A stretch of DNA of 64,000 nucleotides from Dinoroseobacter sp. (GTDB lineage Bacteria; Pseudomonadota; Alphaproteobacteria; Rhodobacterales; Rhodobacteraceae), in NCBI GenBank assembly GCA_030066795.1, contig JASJAW010000012.1, forward strand, positions 1 through 64,000, written 5' to 3'. Positions within the stretch are counted from its first letter, which is position 1; each line of letters opens with the position of its first letter. The notes under the pieces are model-generated. The model did no database searches. It worked only from the letters and a program-made list of their open reading frames with translations, and was not told where the DNA came from. Below are positions 54,291-62,042 of this stretch, piece by piece. The translations under genes and the position numbers were made by a program.

Positions 54291-54893
54291 ATGTTCACAG
54301 GAATCATCGTTGATGTGGGTGAAATCACCATGCTGGAACAGGAGGGAGACCTGAGGGCGCGCATCGCCTGCGCTTTTGACCCGGATGGTATCGATCTCGG
54401 CGCCTCGATTGCCTGCAATGGTGTCTGCCTTACGGTGATCGACAAAGGCGCCAGCGAAGGTCGTGGTTGGTTCGATGTGCAAATCAGCGCGGAAAGCGTT
54501 TCAAAAACTAATATCTCCGAGTGGAAGTCCGGCTCGCCTGTGAACCTTGAACGGGCGCTTAAGGTCGGCGATGAGCTTGGCGGGCACATCGTGTCAGGCC
54601 ATGTGGATGGCGTGGCCACCATTGTGGACATGCAGGACGAGGGCGACAGCACCCGCGTTACCTTTGAGGCTCCCGCGACTTTGGCTAAGTTCATCGCCCC
54701 GAAAGGCTCGGTTGCGCTCGACGGCACATCACTGACCGTGAACGAGGTGAACGGGCTCCGGTTTGGAGTCAACTTCATTCCCCACACAAAGGATGCGACA
54801 ACCTGGGGGAAGGTCAAAGTCGGCGATCGCATTAATCTCGAAATCGATACTCTGGCTCGCTACGTGGCCCGTTTAGCGGAGTGGCAGTCGTGA
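54291..54893 (+). CDS. ribE: Riboflavin synthase, alpha chain
   Basis: A 200-residue enzyme from ATG 54291 behind AGGAGAAGG, with the two-fold lumazine-binding repeat: MFTGIIVDVGEI, SIACNGVCLTV, and the second copy near residue 98 (HIVSGHVDGV, SVALDGTSLTVNEV). It makes riboflavin from lumazine made by RibH. Upstream is the divergent kpsS. Confidence 0.94.
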   Translation: MFTGIIVDVGEITMLEQEGDLRARIACAFDPDGIDLGASIACNGVCLTVIDKGASEGRGWFDVQISAESVSKTNISEWKSGSPVNLERALKVGDELGGHIVSGHVDGVATIVDMQDEGDSTRVTFEAPATLAKFIAPKGSVALDGTSLTVNEVNGLRFGVNFIPHTKDATTWGKVKVGDRINLEIDTLARYVARLAEWQS

Positions 54894-55462
54894 GGGCGGG
54901 TATTGGCCATAATAACGGGCCGTCGATGGAGCCTGGTTTCACTTATCGGCGGGGACTGTGGCAAAAAGCGCGGAAAGAGCTGATACCCAAAACCCTGCCG
55001 ATCGAGGTGATACGGGGGCGTGTGCGCCGCGCGAAAGAGCTTGGGCTTCCCTACAAGACCTACGCATCGATACGAGCTTCGAGTGGGCGAGATGTCATCG
55101 GGCTGCTTTTTTCCGACAATGCATTGCGCGTACGCCGCGCCCGTTTGCGTATGGCACACGACCGGTTCGAAAAGCTGTCGCAAGTGTCGGGCTGTTCCTT
55201 GAGCGCCGCTGTCCACGCCCCTCTGAACCCCGAAGAGGTAATCGAAGCAAACCCGATCCTTACGTTTGCAGGCGTTGCCCCAGGCATAACCGCGACATGG
55301 CCCGAAACGGCCACAATGCTCAGGGCGGCCGTGTCACCTGCCGGCATGCCTTTCGACGGCGTTATAATCGTAGGTGAGACCGGTCTGGAACGAGAGTGGT
55401 GCGCGGCCCTGAAAGCCGCTTTCTTTCTGCCGGCGCAACGGTATTTCGACCCAACGTCATAG
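54890..55462 (+). CDS. Hypothetical protein in the rib operon, GHNNGP motif
   Basis: A 190-residue protein from GTG 54890, which overlaps the ribE stop (GTGA). The opening GIGHNNGPSMEPG is a short motif found at the start of many unrelated alphaproteobacterial proteins. The middle is basic and helical (RGRVRRAKELGLPYKTYASI), suggesting a small DNA- or RNA-binding unit. The rest (FDGVIIVGETGLEREWCAAL) is globular. No family recognised. The tight overlap points to a job linked to the operon. Confidence 0.7.
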   Translation: MRAGIGHNNGPSMEPGFTYRRGLWQKARKELIPKTLPIEVIRGRVRRAKELGLPYKTYASIRASSGRDVIGLLFSDNALRVRRARLRMAHDRFEKLSQVSGCSLSAAVHAPLNPEEVIEANPILTFAGVAPGITATWPETATMLRAAVSPAGMPFDGVIIVGETGLEREWCAALKAAFFLPAQRYFDPTS

Positions 55463-55558
55463 AGCGGAGTGTCGACGGAGCGTCAGGCTGCTATTGATGC
55501 ACTGGTCTCCGGCCGCTGGCTGGGCTATGCCCCGCTCGAACAGATATAGGGGCCCGGC

Positions 55559-56683
55559 ATGGCTGACACGACATCCTCTGTATATTCGGATGCGATTTCT
55601 TCTATCGAGGAAATCATTGATGACGCGCGCAACGGCAAGATGTTCATTCTTGTGGATCACGAAGATCGCGAGAATGAAGGTGATCTGGTGATCCCAGCGC
55701 AAATGGCGACACCGGACGCGATCAATTTCATGGCTACGCATGGGCGTGGTCTGATTTGCCTGTCACTGACCGGAGAACGCATTGACCAACTTGGTCTGCC
55801 TTTAATGGCGTCCTACAACTCCTCGCGGCACGAGACGGCTTTCACAGTTTCCATTGAGGCACGCGAAGGAGTGTCGACCGGGATTTCTGCGGCGGACAGA
55901 GCCCGGACAGTGGCAGTTGCGATCGACGCGGCGAAAGCCGCGGCCGACATCGCATCGCCGGGCCATGTCTTTCCTCTGCGCGCTCGCGATGGCGGGGTTC
56001 TCGTGCGCGCCGGGCATACCGAAGCCGCTGTAGACGTCAGCCGTCTGGCCGGGCTGAACCCGTCAGGAGTGATCTGCGAGATCATGAATGAAGATGGCAC
56101 CATGGCGCGTCTGCCGGATTTGGTTGCTTTCGCTCAGCGCCACAATCTCAAGATAGGAACGATCAGCGACTTGATCGGCTACCGCCGCCGCAACGACAAT
56201 CTTGTGAAGGTGACGCGCGAAGAATGGGTGACTTCAGAGTTCGGTGGCGACTGGCAGCAGCGCATCTACACCGACGAGACGCAGGGCGCAGAACATATTG
56301 TGTTGATTAAAGGCGACATCACCACGCCGGACCCAGTACTTGTACGCATGCATGCGTTGGATCCGATGTTGGATATCATCGGCACCGGTGGACCGGGACG
56401 CGCGGGAGAATTCGGAGATGCCATGTGCGAGGTTGCCGACGAGGGGCGTGGCGTGGTTGTTCTATTGCGAGATACCACTATGAAGATGGTGCCAGAGCAT
56501 TCCGCATCGCCATCAACACTTCGCCAGTATGGTTTGGGCGCTCAAATCCTGTCCTCGCTTGGGTTGAGCGATCTTGTCCTACTGACAAACTCTCCGTCGC
56601 CGAAGGTCATTGGTCTGGAGGCCTATGGGTTGAGCATTGCCGGCACGCGTGAAATCCCGTCGCGCCGCATCAAGAAAGGCTGA
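55559..56683 (+). CDS. ribB: Dihydroxybutanone-phosphate synthase with degenerate GCHII-like half
   Basis: A 374-residue two-domain protein. Residues 1-210 are an intact RibB domain (VDHEDRENEGDLVIPA, RHETAFTVS, HTEAAVDVS). Residues 220-374 align in position with GTP cyclohydrolase II, but the zinc Cys cluster (normally C-x10-CxC in the SECLTGD...RRCDCG block) is replaced by MHALDPMLDIIGTGGPGRAG and no Cys cluster remains. A separate ribA is therefore probably needed elsewhere. Confidence 0.88.
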   Translation: MADTTSSVYSDAISSIEEIIDDARNGKMFILVDHEDRENEGDLVIPAQMATPDAINFMATHGRGLICLSLTGERIDQLGLPLMASYNSSRHETAFTVSIEAREGVSTGISAADRARTVAVAIDAAKAAADIASPGHVFPLRARDGGVLVRAGHTEAAVDVSRLAGLNPSGVICEIMNEDGTMARLPDLVAFAQRHNLKIGTISDLIGYRRRNDNLVKVTREEWVTSEFGGDWQQRIYTDETQGAEHIVLIKGDITTPDPVLVRMHALDPMLDIIGTGGPGRAGEFGDAMCEVADEGRGVVVLLRDTTMKMVPEHSASPSTLRQYGLGAQILSSLGLSDLVLLTNSPSPKVIGLEAYGLSIAGTREIPSRRIKKG

Positions 56684-56686
56684 GTC

Positions 56687-57199
56687 ATGGCTGGATCGGA
56701 ATCCCATTATGAAATGCCGCTGCCCGAGTTCGAAAAGCCAGTGAAAGTGCTGATTGTGCTGTCGCCTTATTATAGAGACATCGCAGATGGGCTGGAAAAA
56801 GGCGCACGCGATGTGTTGGCTCAAGCCGGGGCGGAAGTCGATTTGGTTCATGTTCCGGGTGCGCTTGAAATCCCGCCGGCTATTCGCATAGCGCATTCAC
56901 AGTCCGACTACGATGCGTATGTCGCATTGGGTTGTGTAATTCGAGGCGAGACCACGCATTACGAGACCGTTTGCAATGACAGTTCTAGCGGATTGATGCA
57001 GCTCGGGCTTATGGGTGCCTCACTCGGCAATGGCATCCTGACTGTAGAGAATAAAGAACAGGCTTTGGTCCGTGCTGATCCGAATGGGCAGAACAAAGGG
57101 GGAGGCGCGGCTGCGGCGGCCTTGCACCTGGTTGCACTTTCGCGCAAGTACGCGCGCCAGACAAAGGGGATCGGGTTTAAGCCCGGTGCCACCGATTAA
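56687..57199 (+). CDS. ribH: Lumazine synthase
   Basis: A 170-residue enzyme three bases after ribB. Blocks VHVPGALEIPPAIRIA, ALGCVIRGETTHYETVCN and GILTVENKEQALVRAD are present, with the catalytic His in the THYE segment. It condenses the RibB product with the pyrimidine made by RibD and its phosphatase. Confidence 0.94.
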   Translation: MAGSESHYEMPLPEFEKPVKVLIVLSPYYRDIADGLEKGARDVLAQAGAEVDLVHVPGALEIPPAIRIAHSQSDYDAYVALGCVIRGETTHYETVCNDSSSGLMQLGLMGASLGNGILTVENKEQALVRADPNGQNKGGGAAAAALHLVALSRKYARQTKGIGFKPGATD

Positions 57200-57208
57200 G
57201 GAGCCGAA

Positions 57209-57688
57209 ATGAACCGCCCCAAACCCTCAGGCGAGGATCGCCGCCAAATGAAATCGGCCGCGCGGCTCTATGCTGTTCAGGCGCTGTTTCAGATGGAGGC
57301 ATCGGGGCAGGCGAGCGACACTGTGATCCGTGAGTTCGAGGATCATCGCTTTGGTGCAGAGTACGAAGAAGGCACGCTCGCCGAAGGTAATGTGAACCTT
57401 TTCCGGAAAACGCTTGATAACGCTGTTAACCTGCAAGCGAATATCGACCAGATGACCGATCGAGCGTTGGTCGCCAAATGGCCCATCGACCGCATTGACC
57501 CAACCCTGCGTGCGCTGTTTCGGGCCGCCGGTGCGGAGCTTCTGTCAAGCGAGACTCCACCACGGGTTGTCATAACGGAATACGTGGATGTGGCGCGCGC
57601 CTTTTTTCCAGAGGGAAAAGAGCCCAAATTCGTAAATGCGGTCCTTGATCACATGGCGCGAGAAGCGAAGCCTGAAGCTTTCACCTAA
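57209..57688 (+). CDS. nusB: Transcription antitermination factor
   Basis: A 159-residue helical NusB: AARLYAVQALFQME near the start, KWPIDRIDPTLRALFRAAGA and RVVITEYVDVARAFF at the end. The GNKFVNAVLD-like close is modified to PKFVNAVLDHMAR. It follows ribH by nine bases, the common ribH-nusB order. Confidence 0.94.
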   Translation: MNRPKPSGEDRRQMKSAARLYAVQALFQMEASGQASDTVIREFEDHRFGAEYEEGTLAEGNVNLFRKTLDNAVNLQANIDQMTDRALVAKWPIDRIDPTLRALFRAAGAELLSSETPPRVVITEYVDVARAFFPEGKEPKFVNAVLDHMAREAKPEAFT

Positions 57689-57843
57689 AACCGTGCACTT
57701 TTTGCGCGTTTGATGGGCACCTCGTTAGTTAGTCCCTCGTTTTTCGGCGCGAAGTCGCGGGTTACCTCGCTGCGGTGCCCTGCCAACTGGCCAAATGCGC
57801 TAGTGCGGCTATCTACACAAGGACATCGAAACGGAGTCCTCAT

Positions 57844-58176
57844 ATGCCGAACCTCGTGCGCCTTTACCTGCAGCAATGCGCTATAGGGTTTGCCCTTGCC
57901 GTTTTGTTTGTCGGCATCCTGTTTGTGTTTGACGTCGGTGGGCTTTGGACTCTGGTGTCGAACTCTGACGTAGGCGTTACGGCCACGATCATGTTGGTGA
58001 TGTTCAACGCAATTGTTTTTTCCGGCGCTCAATTCGCCTTTGTCATCATGCGGATGGCGTCGCCTGATGAAGATACGTCGATGCATTCTGCTCGCCCTGT
58101 GCCGCCTCCGCGCACCCGAAGAACAGATGTCCCGGAAGTGCGCAAAGAGCGGTTCCGTCAGCGCGACAGCGCCTGA
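57844..58176 (+). CDS. Small two-helix membrane protein
   Basis: A 110-residue protein from ATG 57844. Two hydrophobic segments (about residues 14-34 and 45-66) are followed by a Pro/Arg-rich tail (RPVPPPRTRRTDVPEV). It looks like a conserved roseobacter hypothetical of unknown function. GGAGT precedes the start. Confidence 0.65.
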   Translation: MPNLVRLYLQQCAIGFALAVLFVGILFVFDVGGLWTLVSNSDVGVTATIMLVMFNAIVFSGAQFAFVIMRMASPDEDTSMHSARPVPPPRTRRTDVPEVRKERFRQRDSA

Positions 58177-58407
58177 GCGAAGCGGCGGGAACCGCCAGTA
58201 CCGGGAAGACGTGAATTCCCGAGGACCTGTATATACAGGTGGGCGCCAGGTAAACGGACCACGGCCCGGACAGAGCCAGCTCCCTCGGAATTGCTTAAGG
58301 CCACCGGAATTTTGCCTGTGTCGAGTACGGCAGAACCCGCCAACCGCCCATATAGGGGGCACTCTGGGGTGGGGCAAGGGAATTCGGACAAGAGAATCTG
58401 GACAGAT
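58177..58407. other. Hairpin-rich non-coding spacer
   Basis: This 230-base stretch contains several perfect or near-perfect hairpins: GGCGG-GAA-CCGCC at its start, GGGAA-N7-TTCCC near 58203, and the 16-base palindrome ACCTGTATATACAGGT at 58225-58240. No reading frame is convincing. It could hold a small RNA, or be a terminator/regulatory region; it does not match tRNA, SRP RNA or tmRNA by eye. Confidence 0.45.
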
Positions 58408-58422
58408 GTTCTTGTTATGTTC
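58408..58422. promoter_or_regulatory. LexA box (GTTC-N7-GTTC) of mmcB
   Basis: GTTCTTGTTATGTTC fits the alphaproteobacterial LexA operator (direct repeat GTTC spaced by seven) exactly. It ends 11 bases before the mmcB ATG, so it overlaps the likely promoter or leader. mmcB is a known SOS gene in Caulobacter, which supports function. Confidence 0.75.
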
Positions 58423-58433
58423 ATTATCGTCCT

Positions 58434-58895
58434 ATGCCAGATCAATCGGTCACTCTTGAGCTTTTGCAACCGGGTCAAAAACTGGCTCGTGGTGTATGCC
58501 GAATGCTGCGGAGCCTGGATTTCGCCTGTCTTGAGGAATTCACACCGGACCGCGGTATGCGGGTGGATGTGATGGGGATGGGGTCTAAGGGCGAGTTATG
58601 GATCGTGGAATGCAAGTCCAGCCGGGCCGATTTCATGTCGGACGCAAAATGGACGGGGTATCTTGATTACTGTGACAGGTATTTCTGGGCTGTGGATGCC
58701 ACCTTCCCCGTTGAGTTGCTGCCCGAAGGAACAGGTTTGATCTTTGCCGACAGTTATGATGCCGAAATTCGTCGTATGCCGGAGCCAGCCGCGCTGGCAG
58801 CCGCACGCCGAAAAGTCCTGACACGCAAGTTCGCACGTGCCGCTGCTTTGCGCTTGCATACGTTTCGGGATCCAGATGCCGCGTTGAGTGGTTGA
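58434..58895 (+). CDS. mmcB: SOS-induced DNA repair protein MmcB
   Basis: A 153-residue protein with a compact PD-(D/E)xK-like core: RVDVMGMGSKGELWIVECKS gives the Asp and the Glu-x-Lys. KWTGYLDYCDRYFWAVDATF is the family hallmark. In Caulobacter, MmcB is LexA-controlled and contributes to mitomycin C resistance. The LexA box directly upstream fits this. Confidence 0.88.
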   Translation: MPDQSVTLELLQPGQKLARGVCRMLRSLDFACLEEFTPDRGMRVDVMGMGSKGELWIVECKSSRADFMSDAKWTGYLDYCDRYFWAVDATFPVELLPEGTGLIFADSYDAEIRRMPEPAALAAARRKVLTRKFARAAALRLHTFRDPDAALSG

Positions 58896-58949
58896 GCGCT
58901 TGCAGACCGGCAATTACGGTGCCGGTATTGAAGTGACTGTGAGGGCGGA

Positions 58950-59711
58950 ATGACACTCAGGCATCTTGAGACGAAGCGTGGGCGGCGGCTGGCATATGTA
59001 AAGACGAATGGCTCGGGGCCAACGGTCGTTTTTCTAGGTGGTTTGCGTTCCGACATGGAGGGTACAAAAGCCCTGCATCTGGAGACATGGGCGCAAGCGA
59101 ATGGACAATCTTTTCTTCGCTTTGACTATTCCGGGCACGGCATCAGTTCCGGTGATTTCGAAGACGGCTCGGTCGCCGAATGGGCCGAGGACGCGGTCGA
59201 CATGCTCGGAGCGGTCACTGAGGGGCCGTTGGTGCTTGTTGGATCCTCCATGGGGGGATGGGTTTCGCTGATGGTTGCCAAGTCGCTCGGGCCACGGGTG
59301 GCAGGCCTTGTGACCGTTGCCGCAGCTCCGGATTTCACGGAGGACGAATGGTGGGCCGGGTTCTCGGAGCAGCAAAGAAGAACTCTTCAGCGCGATGGAA
59401 GACTGGAGTTGCCTTCGGATTACGACGATGGCCCCTATGTCGTGACTTTGAAACTCATAGAAGATAGCCGACGGATTCTGGTCTTCGATGAGCCGCTTGA
59501 ACTGCCGATGCCGGTGCGTTTTCTGCACGGCACAGGAGATGAGGTGGTGCCAACCACGCTTGCGTTGCGGCTACTTGACTATGCCGAAGGATCCGACATG
59601 CGACTGACGCTTGTTGACGGGGCTGACCACAGGTTTTCGACTCCGGACTGCCTGGCACTTATTACCCGCACCGTTGAGGAAGTTGTTGAGCGGAGCAAAC
59701 GCGGTGCGTAG
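58950..59711 (+). CDS. Alpha/beta hydrolase
   Basis: A 253-residue hydrolase. The nucleophile elbow is LVGSSMGGWVSLM (Ser), the acid is the Asp in HGTGDEVVPTTLA and the His is in VDGADHRFS, so the triad is complete. The oxyanion segment VVFLGGLRSDMEGTKA resembles ABHD10/YqiA-like serine esterases. Substrate unknown. ATG 58950 follows GAGGGCGG. Confidence 0.85.
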   Translation: MTLRHLETKRGRRLAYVKTNGSGPTVVFLGGLRSDMEGTKALHLETWAQANGQSFLRFDYSGHGISSGDFEDGSVAEWAEDAVDMLGAVTEGPLVLVGSSMGGWVSLMVAKSLGPRVAGLVTVAAAPDFTEDEWWAGFSEQQRRTLQRDGRLELPSDYDDGPYVVTLKLIEDSRRILVFDEPLELPMPVRFLHGTGDEVVPTTLALRLLDYAEGSDMRLTLVDGADHRFSTPDCLALITRTVEEVVERSKRGA

Positions 59712-60360
59712 CCCTCGTAGTCTGGTCGCTTTGGAGGATTTGGGGCGAATTCGTCTTAGTAAGTATTTTGCATTTCGAGACTTTTTGCACAGCGAAATTG
59801 CCGATCTCTATCATATATCGAACATTCCTGAGGATCCCGACCTTGCGCTTTTGGCCGGGCGAAACTTGGCGGAAAACTTGCTCGATCCATTAGTCGAAAC
59901 CTTCGGCCCTATCGACATTCGGTCAGGCTACAGATCTCCTGAATTGAACCATTTTGGCGCAACCCACGTGACACCGCAGAAATGCGCAGCCAATCCGAAA
60001 ACCTATGCCGGCCACATCTGGGACCGCCGCGACGCGAAGGGGCGGATGGGCGCCTGTGTCAGTGTCTCGATCCCGTGGTTCGCGGCACAGTATGCAGGTG
60101 GCCGAGATTGGCGCGATTTAGCGTGGTGGCTTTGGGACCACCTGCCGTTTCATGAAGTGTATTTCTTTCCCAAGACTGCCGCATTCAATTTGACATGGCG
60201 AGAAGCCCCCGAGAAACGGATCCTGTCTTATATCGCGCCAAGGGGGGTTTTATTGGCTCGTGGCAAACAGCCGCCACATGCTCGCGCCAAGGCGTACGAT
60301 GACTTCCCAGCGTTTCGGCATATTTGCTACCCTGACCCTCCCGCAAAAAGTGCCAGTTGA
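59704..60360 (+). CDS. Peptidase-M15-like protein
   Basis: A 218-residue protein from GTG 59704, overlapping the hydrolase end by eight bases; longer frames lie inside that gene. The segment PIDIRSGYRSPELNHFG resembles the SGYRS-x-x-x-N motif of M15/VanY-like metallopeptidases. The following AGHIWD and MGACVSVSI could correspond to the zinc His and Asp region, but the usual S-x-H-x-x-G-x-A-x-D is not intact. It may be a non-catalytic relative. No signal peptide is evident. Confidence 0.55.
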   Translation: MRSPRSLVALEDLGRIRLSKYFAFRDFLHSEIADLYHISNIPEDPDLALLAGRNLAENLLDPLVETFGPIDIRSGYRSPELNHFGATHVTPQKCAANPKTYAGHIWDRRDAKGRMGACVSVSIPWFAAQYAGGRDWRDLAWWLWDHLPFHEVYFFPKTAAFNLTWREAPEKRILSYIAPRGVLLARGKQPPHARAKAYDDFPAFRHICYPDPPAKSAS

Positions 60361-60517
60361 ACTACGTCCGCCAAGCTGTTGCAATGGGGGCAGGGGCTTT
60401 GTGTGAAGAGCACGCCAATTCAGCACTGCCTGATTGCAAATGCTCTTTGGCGCGCGTTTTCCAGCCATTGGCCGGTTCCCAGTTTCCAGCGAAATCAATC
60501 ATTCAGGAGCGGGGTCC

Positions 60518-60661
60518 ATGACGCCTAACCAGCGTGGAAGCACAGAGCCAAGTGATCCCGACGACTCGTACTTCGAGATCAACCTTGCCTTCGATATTCT
60601 AACGGAGAGTAGTCACTCGGGAGCAACCGCGCCTTTCCCAGTGCGGTTGCCCGTCTCATAA
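60518..60661 (+). CDS. Small hypothetical protein
   Basis: A 47-residue frame from ATG 60518 behind CAGGAGCGGGG. The translation is hydrophilic and ends at a TAA ten bases before the convergent phaZ stop. The middle is acidic (EPSDPDDSYFEINLAF). No family recognised. Support rests on the ribosome binding site alone. Confidence 0.4.
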   Translation: MTPNQRGSTEPSDPDDSYFEINLAFDILTESSHSGATAPFPVRLPVS

Positions 60662-60671
60662 AGAGGACGCG

Positions 60672-61940
60672 TTAGCTCACGCTTTGAATGGAGACGACAT
60701 TCTCACTTGGGTCGCTGTTCGCGTCGATGAACTCAAGGACCAGTGGACGGATATTGTTCCGCCATGACTTGCCCGCAAAGATACCGTAGTGCCCTGCACC
60801 CGGTTCAAGGTGGCTTGCCTTCTTGCTGTCGGGAAGTCCGGTGCAGAGGTCGAGTGCCGCAACGCACTGGCCAGGGGCGGAAATGTCGTCATTCATACCT
60901 TCGACAGTTTTGACCGCAACGGTTGTAATTTTGCCGATATCCACGTGTTTGCCGTTCACGGTGAACTCATTCTTGGCGATTTCGCATTTCTTAAAGATGC
61001 GCTCGACAGTCGAAAGGTAGAACTCGGCAGTCATGTCCATTACCGCGAGGTATTCGTCATAAAAACGGTTATGTGCGTCATGGTCGGCTGCCTCGCCCTT
61101 GGCCGCGCGGACGATCTGGTCGGTAAATGCTTTGGTGTGACGCTCTGCGTTCATTGCCATGAAGGACGCAAGCTGCAAAAGCCCAGGGTAAACCATGCGG
61201 CCAACCCCTGCGTACTTGAACCCGACACGCTGGAGCATCGTGTGCTCAAGCTGGCCCATTGTGACGCGATTTCCGAAGTCGGTCACTTCGGTCGGCGTGG
61301 CGTCCGGGTCGATCGGGCCGCCGATCAGCGTGAGCGAACGCGGCTGCGCTTCTGGCTCTTCTCCTGCCAGGTAGGCGGTGGCAGCCAGGGTCAGCGGTGC
61401 AGGTTGACACACAGCGATGACGTGAGTGTCCGGCCCCATCTCTTTCATGAAGTCCACGAGGTAGAGCGTGTAATCCTCCACGTCGAACTTACCCATCGAG
61501 ACCGGAATATCGCGAGCATTGTGCCAATCGGTGATGTATACCTCGCAGTCCGGCAAAAGGCTCAGCACAGTCGAGCGTAGCAGCGTCGCGTAGTGACCGG
61601 ACATCGGTGCCACAAGCAGAACTTTGCGCTTTTTCTCCGGGCGACCGAGCACGTTGAAGCGCAACAGGTCGCCAAATGGGCGCGGCACGACGATCTCCGT
61701 TTCGACCAAATGGTCACGCCCGTCTTCCGTGACGACTGAGCGGATTCCCCAGTCTGGCTTTGTGACCATACGCGAGAAAGTGCGCTCGGTGACCTGACCC
61801 CAACCTGCCATAACCTTGAACATTGGATTGGGAACCATGCCAAGAGCTGGATAAGAAGCCATCGCGCGGGCAGTCGCGCCGAGCCATTCATTCGTATTGC
61901 GAATGGACTCCATCAGGTCGTAGGTCACGAGGTATTTCAC
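60672..61940 (-). CDS. phaZ: Intracellular polyhydroxybutyrate depolymerase
   Basis: A 422-residue protein from GTG 61940 behind GAAGAAGGAG. It matches the intracellular PhaZ family (KVLLVAPMSGHYATLLRSTV, EVYITDWHNARDIPVSMGKF). The nucleophile is probably Cys178 in IAVCQPAPLTL, as in the Ralstonia enzyme. It degrades stored PHB and is divergent from phaC, with a 102-base shared promoter region. Confidence 0.92.
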   Translation of the reverse strand: MKYLVTYDLMESIRNTNEWLGATARAMASYPALGMVPNPMFKVMAGWGQVTERTFSRMVTKPDWGIRSVVTEDGRDHLVETEIVVPRPFGDLLRFNVLGRPEKKRKVLLVAPMSGHYATLLRSTVLSLLPDCEVYITDWHNARDIPVSMGKFDVEDYTLYLVDFMKEMGPDTHVIAVCQPAPLTLAATAYLAGEEPEAQPRSLTLIGGPIDPDATPTEVTDFGNRVTMGQLEHTMLQRVGFKYAGVGRMVYPGLLQLASFMAMNAERHTKAFTDQIVRAAKGEAADHDAHNRFYDEYLAVMDMTAEFYLSTVERIFKKCEIAKNEFTVNGKHVDIGKITTVAVKTVEGMNDDISAPGQCVAALDLCTGLPDSKKASHLEPGAGHYGIFAGKSWRNNIRPLVLEFIDANSDPSENVVSIQSVS

Positions 61941-62042
61941 GCACGGCTCCTTCTTCCGGACAGGCCGGATCAATTCGTCGCTTTGCCCCCCCGTGCCGGC
62001 GACGGTATTTTCGGAGTGAATTCATACGGGGGTTTCGGTGGC

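Noticed and set aside
57685-58377. 230-residue minus-strand frame over the small membrane protein
   Set aside because: It is Arg/His-rich without a start signal, and opposes a plus-strand gene with two clear membrane helices.
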